DNA of 64,000 nucleotides from Asterias rubens (Eukaryota; Echinodermata; Asteroidea; Forcipulatida; Asteriidae). Numbering within the stretch: the first letter of the stretch is position 1; each line of letters starts with the position of its first letter. The notes beneath the pieces are model-generated. The model did not search any database. It had not been told where the DNA came from and saw only the letters and a program-made list of their open reading frames with translations. Position numbers and translations under genes: made by a program. The stretch is from assembly GCF_902459465.1 (NCBI RefSeq), contig NC_047063.1:15933343-15997342 (forward strand), in the 5' to 3' direction. Of the stretch, positions 1-11,435 are shown piece by piece.

Positions 1-1340
1 AGAGGAAACCTTGCTTGCTTGTGTTTGTAGAAAAAAAAGGAACGTCAAAAGAATCCTCGATAGTCATTATTTAGCTAATGAAGCTAATGATGATGAAATA
101 ATTTAGCTCTTACCCCAACAAAACGCTCATTAGTAAACACAGAGGAAACTGTATTTATTCATCATTCATGATAATATTGTCGAAAACTCACGCCTTCGCA
201 TTTAATCAGTATAATAATTGAGTCAGATAAAAGCCTTGAAAAGCTATTGTGTCCATTTTTATCCTTAAAAAAAAAAAAATATTATTCGCCATAAATATTA
301 CCGTAGCCGTTTAACGAGAGACATTCATTGTTCTCATGCGAACTTGTACTTTTATACAAATATCAAGGTTCAAATTGTGCATAAAAGTTAAGCTGTGGCC
401 ATCTTTTAAAATTTGGACTACGATTCCAGTAATTAACTGCAAGAATCTTGATATAATATAGTTTTCAGCAAACTCGGGCGGTGCAGGGACTACAGGGTTA
501 ACATATCTTACAAGTAGTCTGCAAAAGAAATCTTTGACTCAATGGAGTGGTCGTGAAAACACTGATTAACAATATTTTGTGTTTTTGTAAAGAGATGTTT
601 CGCTTATTAATAGAGAGACAAAAAGCTGTTGCAAATTGCTAACCAACCAAAATGACAAATATTCTTTAAATGGAATACATATGGTACACATGAGTCAGTG
701 AGTTGACGTTTCGACTCTAGCAAAAGACTTAGCTCGATTCGAAACGTCAGACCACTTACTAATGAAGTTGCTGTTGATGGTTTAATAACAAGCTTATTTT
801 TGTCAATATTTGAGCTAAACTTATTTGCTGACGTTACAGCGTTTCAGAAACTTATTTGTCATGAACATCGGTATTCAAGTACACATGTCATTACAAATAA
901 TTACACTCCATATAAATGATCACCCAAAATCATGATGTTTTTAATCAGAAGAAATGAATGTGAATATATTTAATATTCAAATGGTATTCCTTTTCTGATT
1001 GATTTCAATGTTTGTTACTTGTACAAAATGTTCATTGACTCTGTCATGGCAGACGAAGGCATAACACCAAGATGTCCTCCTGCTGCTGACAGGGCTAGCT
1101 GAGTATAAACTATAATAGTAAGCTTTAAGTGAAATTAACTGACATCTTAATATTCATTATTCTAACGCATATGACAGAAGAAGCCTATATGAGCATTCAT
1201 TTTTAACTGTTGTAATCAATGTGTATTTAATTCAAAATTCATCAATTATGTTAACTTATAGCCAAAAATATATTAATATTACTTATACCATTTGTATGTA
1301 CATTTATTTCTGTTGTGTACGGTGCTATCATCACATTTAC
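1..1340. other. Intergenic, no gene seen
   Basis: AT-rich sequence with stops in all frames and no exon-like open stretch with splice sites. No clear repeat family was recognised apart from short A and T runs. Confidence 0.5.
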
Positions 1341-1367
1341 GGCCAGGGCATAATTTCAAAGAGCTGC
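1341..1367. repeat. Terminal fragment of family C element
   Basis: Reads ggCCAGGGCATAATTTCA then AGAGCTGC, closely matching the end of the family C elements at 9310 and 40877. It is cut exactly at TTAA by the family A copy that follows, so it looks like one half of an interrupted element. Confidence 0.5.
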
Positions 1368-1760
1368 TTAAAGGCAATGTATGGACACTGTTGGTATTTA
1401 CTCAAAATAATTATTAGAATAAAACCTTACTTGGTGATGGGTATTGGGGAGAGGTTGATAGTATAAAACAGTGTGAGAAACGGCTCTCTCTGAAGTGACG
1501 TAGTTTCCAAAAAGAAGTAATTTTCCACGAATTTGATTTCGAGACCTCAGATTTAGAATTTGTGGTCTCGAAATCAAGCATCTGAAAGCACACAACTTCG
1601 TGTGACAATGGTGTCTTTTCTTTCATTATTATCTCGCAACTTCGACGACCGATTGAGCTCACATTTTCACAGGTTTGTTATTTTATGCATATGTTGAGAT
1701 ACACCAAGTAAGAAGACTGGTCTTTGACAATTACCAATAGTGTCCAGTGTCCAGTGCATA
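1368..1760 (-). mobile_element. Family A TTAA-flanked MITE, copy 1
   Basis: Begins TTAAAGGCAATG and ends near GTGTCCAGTGCAT, with the family-wide interior (GATTTCGAGACCTCAGA and its inverted partner near the middle, TGCATATGTTGAGATACACC near the end). It is read in the minus orientation relative to the copy at 2974. Inverted ends and a TTAA site suggest piggyBac-type mobilisation. It carries no coding capacity. The right end is slightly degraded (TGTCCA is duplicated). Confidence 0.85.
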
Positions 1761-1762
1761 AA

Positions 1763-2095
1763 GAGTAGCTAAGCACAACATGCTTACCAGTATAAGGTTA
1801 CCTGCCAACACACCATGTCACATGCACTATCCCTGACTGGTATCCTGCTGATTTGCTTTCGAGACTTGTAAGGTAAGCAGCTTTATTATCAGTGGTGATC
1901 TTTCATAGAACTGCTTAAAGCATTAAAACTAGCTAAGCACAACCAAATTCTCCTTACCACCATAAGCAAACCAACCAAAGTAGAATGTCACATGTACAAT
2001 CTGTGACTGGTATCCTGCTTACTTTTGCTTCACAAAAATGTTGTAAACAGTATTTTCTGCTTAAGCAGTTCTACGAATTTTGGCCCATGTCATTT
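1763..2095. repeat. Degenerate repeat with AAGCAG/CTGCTTA motifs
   Basis: Two related sub-blocks of about 150 bp occur in tandem. Each has AGCTAAGCACAAC near its start, then CACATGCACTAT or CACATGTACAAT, then GACTGGTATCCTGCT, and each ends in an AACTGCTTAAAG or CTTAAGCAGTTCT motif. It resembles decayed family C type ends. No gene. Confidence 0.45.
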
Positions 2096-2639
2096 CGCTT
2101 CTTCAAATAGATTTGTATAAAGGTTGTAATACGCGATTGGTTTGGCTGTAGGCCTATATTTAACTGCACACTGTGTGCATGTTTTGTTTAATCAAGCAAA
2201 ACACATGAAATAACAAACCTATGAAATTCTGGTTTAGTCCGCTGTGTAGAAAATAGTGAAAATCATTAACAATATTGTCAGCATTATAGACATATTTTTC
2301 TTAATTGTTTGTTGTCACAACCGAAATCAGCAGTTGCATTTTGTTTAAGGCTTTTCAGATACAGATTTACTCGAAGATGACTTTATTTCAGAGGGAAATG
2401 TTTCTCAGAAAAAAATGGTTCCGGTAGTGAATTTTATAATCAGTCGGCTTCCAGAGTAAATAATCATTGGTGTTCTTTATCTTCACGAGTCCTACCTTAT
2501 TAGATAACTTTAATTAAAATATGGATTAGTTGTCAATAATTACCGGCTTCTGAATTAACAGCTTCGGCAGCACCTTAGGCTGGAATGTAGAATAATTTGC
2601 GGCTGCAGCTGTCGTTTTTTTTTTCTTTTCTGCTGGAGC

Positions 2640-2870
2640 ACTATTGTGATAGGGTTTTCAGAACCTATGCCGTGGGGTTTCGCCAAATTATTTTTCTGGG
2701 GTTTTTCCTCCCACATTCAATTTTTTTACTCCCTTTTGTTTTCTCTCCATGGTTTGTGTGGCTAGTCTAGTGATTCAGTCCCCTTTACTGAGCAACCTTG
2801 GCATCACAACCAGAACTAATTATTGAAATGAAATGAAATTAAATTAAATTTTGCCAATGACCTTATCAGT
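2640..2870 (+). repeat. Possible retroposon fragment with short tandem tail
   Basis: A stretch ending in a simple tail of GAAAT and TAAAT units (2824-2850) after GTGTGGCTAGTCTAGTGATTC. The simple 3' tail is typical of SINE or CR1-like retroposition. The rest of the 2096-2973 interval shows nothing that can be supported. Confidence 0.3.
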
Positions 2871-2973
2871 AACAACCTGTGCTCCAATGCTTGTAAAATG
2901 CACATATAGCAGTAACCGAATGCACTAATTCAGAACCGGCCATGATTCGGCAGCGGTGTGGTATTTGTCACAG

Positions 2974-3661
2974 CTTAAAGACACTGGACACTATTGGTAA
3001 TTGTCAAAGACTAGTCATCACAGTTGGTTTATCTCAACATATGCATAAAATAACAAACCTGTGAACATTTGAGCTCAATCTCTCGTCGAAGTTGGGAGAT
3101 AATAATGAAAGAAAAAACACCCCTGTCACGCGAAGTTGTGCGCTTTCAGATGCTTGATTTCGAGACCTCAAATTCTAAATATGAGGTATCGAAATCAAAT
3201 TCGTGAAAAATTACTTCTTTCTCGAAAACAACATCACTTCAGAGGGAGCTGTTTCTCACAATGTTTTATATTATAACACCCCTTGCACCCCCGACACTAC
3301 ATGCAGCACAGTAATAGTGTTTGCAATCTGTATTCGCGTCGTCCGTGGATTGTAGCATTCAGGTATGTAACTTAATAATAATAGTACAGTATTTAGTAAT
3401 GTTTGGGGTGTGGTAAAACAAATATTGACTGCTTTTACTCGTGCAATGGTTAAAAACTATGACTCCCTCGGTGATCCCCGTAGCGTTCTATTTTAAAATA
3501 GAACGCTTCCGGGGATCACCTCGGGAGTCATAGTTTTAACCATAGCACTCGAAGCAGTCATTATTCGTATACTATCAACCTCTCCCCATTACTCGTTACC
3601 AAGAAAGGTTTTATGCTAATAACTATTTTTAGTAACTACCAATAGTGTCCACTGCCTTTAA
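2974..3661 (+). mobile_element. Family A MITE, copy 2, interrupted by a nested insertion
   Basis: Starts TTAAAGACACTGGACAC and ends GTGTCCACTGCCTTTAA, so both TIRs and TTAA flanks are intact. The internal sequence is continuous with other copies up to ATGTTTTATA (about 3270) and resumes at ACTATCAACCTC (about 3571). The approximately 300 bp between them are foreign. Confidence 0.88.
3271..3570. mobile_element. Fold-back insertion nested in family A copy 2
   Basis: This block is absent from every other family A copy in the window. Its right half is a long palindrome: arms about 3426-3494 and 3495-3563 meet at ATTTTAAAAT, and include GGTGATCCCCG and its partner CGGGGATCACC. The left part (3271-3425) is not visibly part of the palindrome. 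Confidence 0.65.
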
Positions 3662-4293
3662 GTTGCTGAATTGTAAACAATAACAACCATTCCAGACTAG
3701 ATCACTTAAGACTCTTTGTTTGTTTCCCCCATTCCGAATAAACAATTAGTATTATTATTAATAAACCGGCTGCATGGTAATAAAATCTATTAGAAATTAT
3801 TACAATTTTTTAGAATCAACACAATTTTTCAGATGTTGTTGTTCACGTTAAAGATGCTATGTCAGATTTTTGGCCCCAAACATTAAAAAAATATATTTTG
3901 TTGTTGTGAATGGTATTATAAAGAGTATCACCCGCTCTAACGAATAAAAGTTTAACTTTTACTTTTAATGGTCAGGAACCATGACAGAAATTGAAAAAGT
4001 TTCTTATAAAACACTTAAGAATTGGTCACGTGATATATTGTATTTGAGCACTTTATTTCACTTTATTTTGGCTCAAATGAAAGCTTGTAACTTTCTCGAC
4101 CCCCATCAAAATACCTATTACATTTTAAATAAAAATGTTTGGGTCAAATCGGCCAAAAATCTGACATAGCATCTTTAACAAACGCGGGCCATGCTGTTTA
4201 GGACAATGTATACGATTAAACTATAACGATTATTGTATAAACAATAAATAACAAAAACAAATAACCAAAAGGTACATTATTTTGTATAGCCTC
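3662..4293. other. Intergenic, downstream of the GPCR gene
   Basis: AT-rich. It holds two imperfectly matching stretches in inverted orientation around 3849-3890 and 4130-4170 (AAGATGCTATGTCAGATTTT versus AAAATCTGACATAGCATCTT), which suggests a small element of about 320 bp with inverted ends. No exon seen. Confidence 0.45.
3849..4174. mobile_element. Small inverted-repeat element
   Basis: The left end AAAGATGCTATGTCAGATTT is matched in reverse complement by AAATCTGACATAGCATCTTT at the right end. The approximately 285 bp between have no coding potential. The arms fit a MITE of a family not otherwise recognised here. Confidence 0.6.
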
Positions 4294-5463
4294 CTAGTGT
4301 ACGTTAAGGTCTTGGTCTAACGATCTGGCTTGATCTGAAAGATTCAAACCATCGCGATCTTGATGGGAATGAGATGCAAACTCCTGCTTCTTTACAATTC
4401 CCGCTGCCTCTAAGAAAGCTCTTCTATAAGCTGGACTTGTCAGTGTATAAATAAATGGATTGACAGCCGAGTTAACATAGACTAAACAACGGCATATGTT
4501 AAGAGCCAGGGAGAACTGATTGGCGGTCAGAGCCGGTGGTGCCCCGCTCAAATCCCTGATGGTCAGGGCTAGAGCGATGGACTCGAACGGCGCTAGAAAG
4601 ATGAAGAAAGCCGTACCATTGAAGATCAGCATTCTGGTGATCTGATCCCGTATTCGATTTTGCTCCTCTGTATTGGCACTAAAAGGCCCCCTTCGTTTGG
4701 CCTCAATGTAGAGCTTCCGTGCAGTTAGGACGTACAGCGTCAAGTTCATGATCATCGTCAAAAAGAACGGAACAGTCTGGATACAGTTGGAGAAATTGAA
4801 GTACCATGTTACCACGGAAGAGCACTGGCCTATGGAGGTAGGTAGGTCGTCAAAGTCGTCTCCTGATCCTGGTGGATACCATGAGATACACGTTTCCTTC
4901 CAGATCATTCTATCCGGGATGATGAGACTCGCGGCTGCAGCCCCGGCGAGGAAACACCCCGCGACCCGCCTTGCAGGCACCCGCGTCCTCCTCCCACCCC
5001 CCGATTTACTCCTGAAAGTAAACGGCCGACACACGGCGTTGTATCTCTCAAATGAAATAAGCGTGATCAGGAATTGAGACAAGAAGAAGCACAAGTCGGA
5101 GATGAAGTACAGAGTAACACACCCAGGTACTCCGAGGACGGTGTCATCGGTCAAGATGGGAGAGGCAAGGAATCGGGTTAGGCGAACCCCAATTGCCACA
5201 GCGATGAGTGTTATATCAACAACCGCCAAGCAAGCTAGGTAGAGATTACTAGTAACTTTCCGCATCCAAGGTACACGTGCGATGACTATCAGAAAAGCAC
5301 CATTTCCAAGCAATCCTATGGTCAGAATAACTGGCATGATGATACAAATCACCACTGTATCCTCCTGGCTGTACATATAAGAGGTGACATTGTCCTTAGT
5401 GAGGAGTAAAACAGCCTGGTCCTGATCGCACAATGTGCGCTGCTGCTCGTCTGAGGAGTTCAT
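4294..5463 (-). CDS. Class A (rhodopsin-like) GPCR, intronless
   Basis: A 389-aa seven-transmembrane receptor in one exon. Residues 36-62 form TM1 with GN at 53-54. D83 in TM2 is the usual sodium-site aspartate. C115 precedes TM3, and the arginine motif is ERY at 139-141. TM6 has FLAPFE (290-294) in place of the common CWxP. TM7 ends NPFIY (335-339), followed by a short helix 8 and a 40-residue acidic, serine-rich tail. N-terminal glycosylation sequons lie at N2 and N25. The long ECL2 holds C192 and C214, either of which could pair with C115. The pattern fits the small-peptide receptor part of the rhodopsin family (TRH/FMRFamide-receptor-like), but the ligand is unknown. The start is the first ATG of the frame and places the N-glycosylated segment outside. 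Expected location is the plasma membrane with G-protein coupling. Intronless receptors are frequent in echinoderm expansions. Confidence 0.92.
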   Translation of the reverse strand: MNSSDEQQRTLCDQDQAVLLLTKDNVTSYMYSQEDTVVICIIMPVILTIGLLGNGAFLIVIARVPWMRKVTSNLYLACLAVVDITLIAVAIGVRLTRFLASPILTDDTVLGVPGCVTLYFISDLCFFLSQFLITLISFERYNAVCRPFTFRSKSGGGRRTRVPARRVAGCFLAGAAAASLIIPDRMIWKETCISWYPPGSGDDFDDLPTSIGQCSSVVTWYFNFSNCIQTVPFFLTMIMNLTLYVLTARKLYIEAKRRGPFSANTEEQNRIRDQITRMLIFNGTAFFIFLAPFESIALALTIRDLSGAPPALTANQFSLALNICRCLVYVNSAVNPFIYTLTSPAYRRAFLEAAGIVKKQEFASHSHQDRDGLNLSDQARSLDQDLNVH

Positions 5464-6297
5464 TCTCGGATATCATATAAGTCACATTAGTTCCTATATC
5501 ACTTGTGGTTCTGTGTTAATGTTGTGACTACAGCTGAGTCAATCGGTTAATCTTTATCTTTCGAATGTTTTTAGTTGCTGGTTTATTGTTTTTTTAAGAG
5601 GGATGACTCTTCCGTTTCAGAACAAAACACAAATTAACAGATGGCAAATACTGGTTATTTACACATAGTGATGAGCTACAAGCCCGGTTCATACGTCCTG
5701 CAAATGCGAATGTGAAGCGAAGAATGTTAGCCGCAGTGGAGCTGTGCTCAACTCTTGCAAATATTTCTTGACGAAAACATCTTAATATCATACACAGAGA
5801 TTTCTCCAAGCCCGCTGCTCTAAAGCTCACCCGCCTATAATGCACAGTCGCTGGTCTCTAATAATTATGACATTCACCCAAAGGGAATTGTCAAGTGACA
5901 ATCTTTCTCATCAAGACCACACTCCAACGTGTGATAAACGATGATGGATGGTGTGTGTTCCCTCCAGAAGCTGTGTAACCATCGCACGTGTTTTATGAAT
6001 ACACCCCCAATCAAATATGACAACCATGAATATCACCAACAGAACGCGGACTATAAAAACATAATAAGTAGCGACGGATCGTGTGGTGTTTGTGTAGTGC
6101 AGTGTGATCATAGGACTAGCTCCGTGGTGCGACAGAAGATTTTTTATATCTGGGCCACGAAGGATGAGAGATTGGCTTGGAAATGGATCTGCATATGTCA
6201 CACGTGATATTTAGATTGTGGTGACCGGCAACTATAACTGTCATTGCTATACCAATGTCCCCCAACGTAGCTGTCGGTGCCAAAACAGGCTTTAAAA
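5464..6297. other. Upstream region of the GPCR gene
   Basis: No second gene is supported. Short open frames on both strands overlap each other, lack family features and have no flanking splice sites. The minus-strand promoter of the receptor is expected here, but no TATA box or initiator could be assigned. Confidence 0.4.
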
Positions 6298-6693
6298 TTA
6301 AAGGAACACGTTGCCTTGGATAAGTCGAGTTGGTCTTTGAAAAGCGTATGTAACCGTTTGTTATAAAATGCGTATTATGGTTAGAAAGACGTTTAAAAGT
6401 AGAATACAATGATCCACACACATTTGCCTCGAAATTGCGTGGTTTTCCTTTTACTTTGCGAACTAACACGGTCGGCCATTTATGGGAGTCAACAATTTGA
6501 CTCCCATAAATGGCCGACCGTGTATGTCGACGAGAGGAAAAAGGAAAACCACGCGATTTCGAGTGATACTTGTGTGGATCGTTATATTCTACTTTTAAAA
6601 TATCTTAGTTTCTAACCATGCATTCTATAACAAACGGTTACATGCGCTTTTCAAAGACCAACTCGACCGATCCAAGGCAACGTGTTCCTTTAA
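6298..6693. mobile_element. Family B fold-back element, copy 1
   Basis: TTAA-flanked, beginning TTAAAGGAACACG and ending CGTGTTCCTTTAA. The whole element is a near-perfect palindrome. The arms include GTTGGTCTTTGAAAAGCG with its partner CGCTTTTCAAAGACCAAC, and CACGGTCGGCCATTTATGGG with its partner CCCATAAATGGCCGACCGTG. The centre is AATTTGACT. No coding capacity. TTAA sites and AGG starts are shared with family A, which suggests the same class of transposase. Confidence 0.9.
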
Positions 6694-7273
6694 GGGAATA
6701 TACATTATTACACTATGGCAGAACTTAATGTTTCAAGTTACTTATAAGCAGAGCTGCCAAATAATGCACCATAACTTAAAACCAACACCAATTAAAAACA
6801 AAGAATTATGTTACCTCCATTCTGTTTGATGTGAGAGCTGACTTTTCAACGCGGCGGATTTAACAGTGTGGCTTTTACTTTTTAAAGGGAGGGTATTCCT
6901 TTGGTAAATACTCCAAGAATTGTTGACCATGATATTGGCTGCAGCTGTTGATAGTTCATAACAATTTATTTTGAGAATAAATAGACAATTTATTTTAAGA
7001 AACATCCCTTGATGTTTCAGAGAATGTAATAAGGGGACTTTAAATGTTAAGTGATTGGTGCAATATGCTTTGGATTTTTTTATTAAACATGTTCTTATCA
7101 CGTTGGCTGTGACATCCAAGTTATGTCGGAGAGCAATCTTCCAAACTCATCAATTTTTGTAACCATTAATTATAATTTATAAGATCTCTTCTCTGCTATG
7201 CACAATCTATCTTCATCGTGTTTTGTTTAAGTAAAATTTCACGATGTGTCTTGGATACTCTTTTAAAACCATC
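6694..7273. other. Intergenic, nothing supported
   Basis: AT-rich with no exon-like segment. A local near-direct repeat of AACAATTTATTTTGAGAATAA and ACAATTTATTTTAAGAAACA occurs at about 6960-7005. Confidence 0.4.
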
Positions 7274-7471
7274 TTAAAGGTGCTTGACACTATATCGTTA
7301 ATTACTCCAAACAGTTGTTTGCTTTCTTGACAACATGGGTGTTTTTCCCTTCATTGCTCTCTGGCAACTTCGATTACCAGTTGAGCCCAAGTTGCATGCA
7401 TATGTTGGGATACACCAAGTATAGTATAATACTGGGCTTTGACAATAGCTAAAGGTGTCCAGTGCCTTTAA
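7274..7471 (-). mobile_element. Family A MITE, short internally deleted copy
   Basis: Both ends are present: TTAAAGGTGCTTGACAC at the left and GTGTCCAGTGCCTTTAA at the right. The central GATTTCGAGACC block is missing, giving about 200 bp. The words ACCATC and CTTA recur on both flanks, which may reflect the local target. Confidence 0.8.
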
Positions 7472-7889
7472 ACCATCTTAACAAGAATGAACTGAATGTA
7501 AAACGAGTGCTGCGGTTGATAACTTGAACTTTAATATCATGCGCCTCACCCTTCGGCGCATTCTTCGCTAAGCATCAAACACGTGTAACCAAATCCAGGT
7601 CAAAAGTCAGATAAAGATACATCGTACTGTCTGACCCAGACAAGTGAGATGATCCTTTAACTTAACAGATTAGTGTGTCTGTGAGTTAAAGATACTCCTC
7701 AAAAACCAAGTCGTCAATGTAGGATGGAACCTGGTCTTTAGTCGTAGAGAAATTTTGTAAAAATATCTGTATTTCAACCAATTTAGAGTGTTTGGGAAAC
7801 ATTTTTTGTGGGCTTAATGCGGACTGAAATGTTTCTCAGATACAATTCGTCACATCCTTAGAAAATGAATGGTCACTTGTTATGTTGCA
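7472..7889. other. Intergenic, nothing supported
   Basis: No open reading frame with gene features and no recognised repeat. Confidence 0.35.
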
Positions 7890-8218
7890 AACTGCTCACC
7901 AACCCAAATGACTGAATGGTCGCGGTCGTGACTGTGTGTCATTGAGCAAGATACTTTACTATAATTGCTTCTCTTCACCCAGGGGTATAAATGGGTACAT
8001 TCGAGAGTAGAGGTTGATATTGTGAATGAAATAGCCTTTGGAGCGAAATAAACGGTTGTCCAGGTTGTATACTCCCAATGGAGCCGAGAAACATTTAAAA
8101 AAGGGATGTTGTTTGCCCTATGACCAGGGCACTAATGTAAAGTGCATTGATACGGTGTATTGTAAACTGCGCTATATAAGACTTGTTATTATTTATTTAT
8201 TTATTATTTATTTAATGG
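7890..8218 (+). mobile_element. SINE-like retroposon with ATT-rich tail
   Basis: A conserved-looking body (ATTGAGCAAGATACTTTACT, CACCCAGGGGTATAAATGGG, AACTGCGCTATATAAGACTT) is followed by a TTATTATTTATTTATTTATT tail. The body words recur, inverted, in the copy at 53728-54050. Such elements usually have a tRNA- or 5S-derived head and a 3' end shared with a LINE. Confidence 0.6.
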
Positions 8219-9309
8219 TGTGTACATTAAGTTACCATAGTCTTTCTCGAAGACAAAAAGACAAGTTTAATAACTTTGAGTAAGGAAATGTTTTAAAAGA
8301 TTATAAGAAAGAGATTAAATATGAACAAATATTTGTAATTAAAATTGTGTGTTGAAAACAACTACACGTTCAAAGAGCAAGCCCGGCAATTTTAATCCAA
8401 GTTGTGAAATAGTTCTCAAATCCAAACGAGTATGAACATTTAAAATTTACCCATTAAGATAATGAGTAACATGGTGTTCAGCGAAAAAGCTTTATTTCTA
8501 TCATCACGATGTCAAAAATTGTTTTGTTTATTTAAATCACCAACCAGCAATGCATATAGTTTCTGCTCTTGCGATGTTCTCCAAGTTCTCAAAATTCCCC
8601 GTCGTAAATCTGATCTTATCGAAATAAACATTGATCGTCTGGGTTGGTCCTGTCAACAAAATAGAAGACTAAATTTTAGGGCTCCTCTGGGAAACTATTA
8701 TTCTTAGACCATGGAGTGGAACACGTCGAAAAAATAATGAAACGTGACTGTTCTGAAAATACACCTCGACAGCAGACGTTCGCCTTCACTTTTTAGCATA
8801 AATCAATTAACGTGTTGGACACGAACATTCGAGGCATGATACAAAATTACAGCAGAACAAAAAGAACAGGTTTTTACTTGTCTCTAATTCTTTTATATCA
8901 TTTTATTTTCAAGGGTATGCCAAGCATAGTTGGACCATGTGGGCATGTTAACTGCTCTAGTTTTACACAGATACAAATTATTTCACAACGTCAGTTTATG
9001 TTGCAATAGAATCAAAGGAATAGTTGCAAATAAAGCAGTATATGTCTTGTTATGTCACATTTGAATTTGTTTTAACTTGTACCATTATTATTATTTTCAT
9101 ATTTTATTTGTGCGCTTATTTATCATTTCTTTAATTAAGAACGTACTCCGGGAGGAAAACCGCTTAACAAACTCCACGCAGTTTCACGTTTAAAACGTAT
9201 GGAGACAAAGCAGAATAATTTACCTACGGAGTGATACCAGCAGTAAAATTGTGTATCTTGTGATTCTGAACCTGTACTCCGCTCAGTTAGCTCAGCAGAC
9301 TACCGGTTA
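8219..9309. other. Intergenic, nothing supported
   Basis: AT-rich, with several short open frames and no splice-flanked exon or recognised domain. Confidence 0.4.
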
Positions 9310-9969
9310 CAGGGCCCAACTTCATAGCGCTGCTTAAAGGAACACGTTGCCTTAGATCGGACTAGTTGGTCTATAAAAAGCGTTTGTAACACCGTTTGTT
9401 ATAAAATGCATATGGTTGGAAAGATGTGTTAAAAGTAAAGTACAATGATCCATACAAATTTGCCTCGAAATTGCTTGGTTTTCCTTTTACTATGCGAACT
9501 AACACGGTCGGCCATTTATGGGAGTCAAAAATTTGACTCCCATAAAATTAATGGCCGACTGTGTTTAGTCGACGAGGTAAATGAAAAACCGTGCAATTTC
9601 GAGGCATGTTTGTGTGGATCATTGATTCTACTTTTACACCATCTTTTGTACCCATATGCATTTTATAACAAACGGTTACAAACTCTTTTCAAATACCAAC
9701 TCGACCGATCCAAGACAACGTGTTCCTTTAACGGTAAGCCAATTTTCGTGCCTACGGTGCAAGCGTATTTCACGGATTAGCAGAGAAATTAGGCGGCCAT
9801 ATTGCGCGTTCACCATGCATTTGTTTTGTTACGTCATTTATTTTCGTGCAGTAAGCACCGGAATGTTATCACGCCTTTTCGTGTTTACGGTTAGCAGCGC
9901 TATGGAATGAAGATCGCACAGTAAACATAAAATCGGCCGCTAATCAGCGCTATTAAATTTGACCCAGGG
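9310..9969. mobile_element. Family C element interrupted by a family B element
   Basis: The left end CAGGGCCCAACTTCATAGCG and the right end CGCTATTAAATTTGACCCAG form the inverted ends of family C. Between them, at GCTGC followed by TTAA, sits a complete family B copy (9334-9731). After its TTAA the host sequence continues as CGGTAAGCC, as expected for family C. The host body without the insert is about 265 bp. Confidence 0.75.
9334..9731. mobile_element. Family B fold-back element, copy 2 (nested)
   Basis: TTAAAGGAACACGTTGCC at the left and GGCAACGTGTTCC-like sequence (AGACAACGTGTTCCTTTAA) at the right. The central palindrome has GGTCGGCCATTTATGGGAGT and its inverted partner, with a small ATAAAATTAA expansion in one arm. 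The flanks are family C sequence. Confidence 0.9.
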
Positions 9970-11435
9970 CTTTAGAAAAAACAAAAAGAAGGATGTTCCT
10001 CCTGCCTGATAAATAGTCAACAGAGGGCAGGTTTCGTTTACGATTGACGGTGAACTGTGACACATTTTGTTACTAAGCGTATGCTTAGCGGTTTTACGAA
10101 CTACAAAGCCGCTAAGCTTTAAGATAATATGTTTATGTCACACGATGTAATGTACATGCAACCAGTTCCAGGCATTCTCAAAGAAGAGAATCTATTGACA
10201 TTTGAATATTCACACATTTCATGGGAATCGTAAAAGCATTGTTTGACGGTGAACCATTTTAAGCTACTACCGAAATGTCATGTAACAAGCACACAATAAG
10301 TTGGTTGCCTCCAAGTTACCTGTAAAGAAAAGTTGCTTCGTGTGACACATCCTTAAACTTTGTTCGCTGATGAAATCAACCTACGCAAATAACGCGTATT
10401 ATACAATAAAATCGATTCGATAGCAGAGCAAATATTATGACCGAGTTGTATTGATTACTCTTGTGTGAATAGACATCCTGCAACTAGTGAAGAAGCCCTG
10501 AGGCATCTTCTAAGATGGCTCAGCAAATCTTGCCTTATCGACTCGTTGTCCATTTCTCGACAACAGTCATTAGCTTCTGAGGGCTATACTTTGATCGTTC
10601 GTGTAGTTTTTCATTACTTGTGTTCTAATTTTGTTTTATATTTTTATTTTTACCTTCATGCTGTTGTGTGTAAATTGTTGCCACGTTGTTGCTGTTTTTA
10701 ATCCGAATAAATTCAATCAATCAATCAATCAATTGTATTGCAGTCTAATCTCAAAGCAGAGGCAACAGTGTTGGTACACAAGCCAGTGGGAAACTAAAAC
10801 GAATCTTGTGACGTTAAACACAAAAGTGACCCTATAAAATATTATATATCATCCCGATTTGTTAGTTAACTCATGCGTTTTACCACCTTTGGGGGGAAGG
10901 GAGAAATTGCCAGATTTTCTCAGAAACAAATTATTTGCTTTGATTTTATTTCTTTTTCTCTCTCCTAATGTAAACGAATTCTGACAGATGTTGTTGAAGT
11001 TTCAAAACGAAAATTCGACACACAAAAAGCGTTCATATTATGCCACGGACATATTGAACACAAAAAACATGCAACATGCAAGTCGTTTGTACATGGCTGA
11101 TAACCTTGCGATCAAATTGTTTAGTTTTAAAAGTTTTGTTCAAAGGACATGTATACGTTTGGTAAATGACTCTGGAAATTAATGACTGTGGCAGTAGCCA
11201 TTAAGTAAGTATGGTTATGTAAAAATATATCACTTATTATCCCAACAAATTTAAATATGAGTAAACACTTCTCGGGTTGTGTAGACATTGCTCAGAAGTT
11301 TCGGCAATATCTTAAAAACCAGGACATAGGAGTGAAACAATTGAATGGTTAGATTTAAATCCTACTACTGGGTCAAATCGGCCAAATAATCTTCAACGTA
11401 CGAAGAAAATAACGCAATTTAGAGAGGGCTCACGT
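9970..11435. other. Intergenic with one retroposon fragment
   Basis: No gene is supported. The main recognisable item is a retroposon-like fragment (10460-10735). The rest is AT-rich unique-looking sequence. Confidence 0.4.
10460..10735 (+). repeat. Retroposon-like fragment with AATC tail
   Basis: Ends in AATAAATTCAATCAATCAAT, a simple tetranucleotide tail like those left by LINE-driven retroposition. The upstream body has a weak open frame but no recognisable reverse transcriptase motif. Confidence 0.4.

Noticed and set aside
4748-5077. 109-aa plus-strand frame
   Set aside because: Antisense to the GPCR coding exon.
6116-6615. Open frames over the family B element (also at 9445-9780)
   Set aside because: The same open frames recur at each copy of the palindrome and are a by-product of the element; no domain is present.
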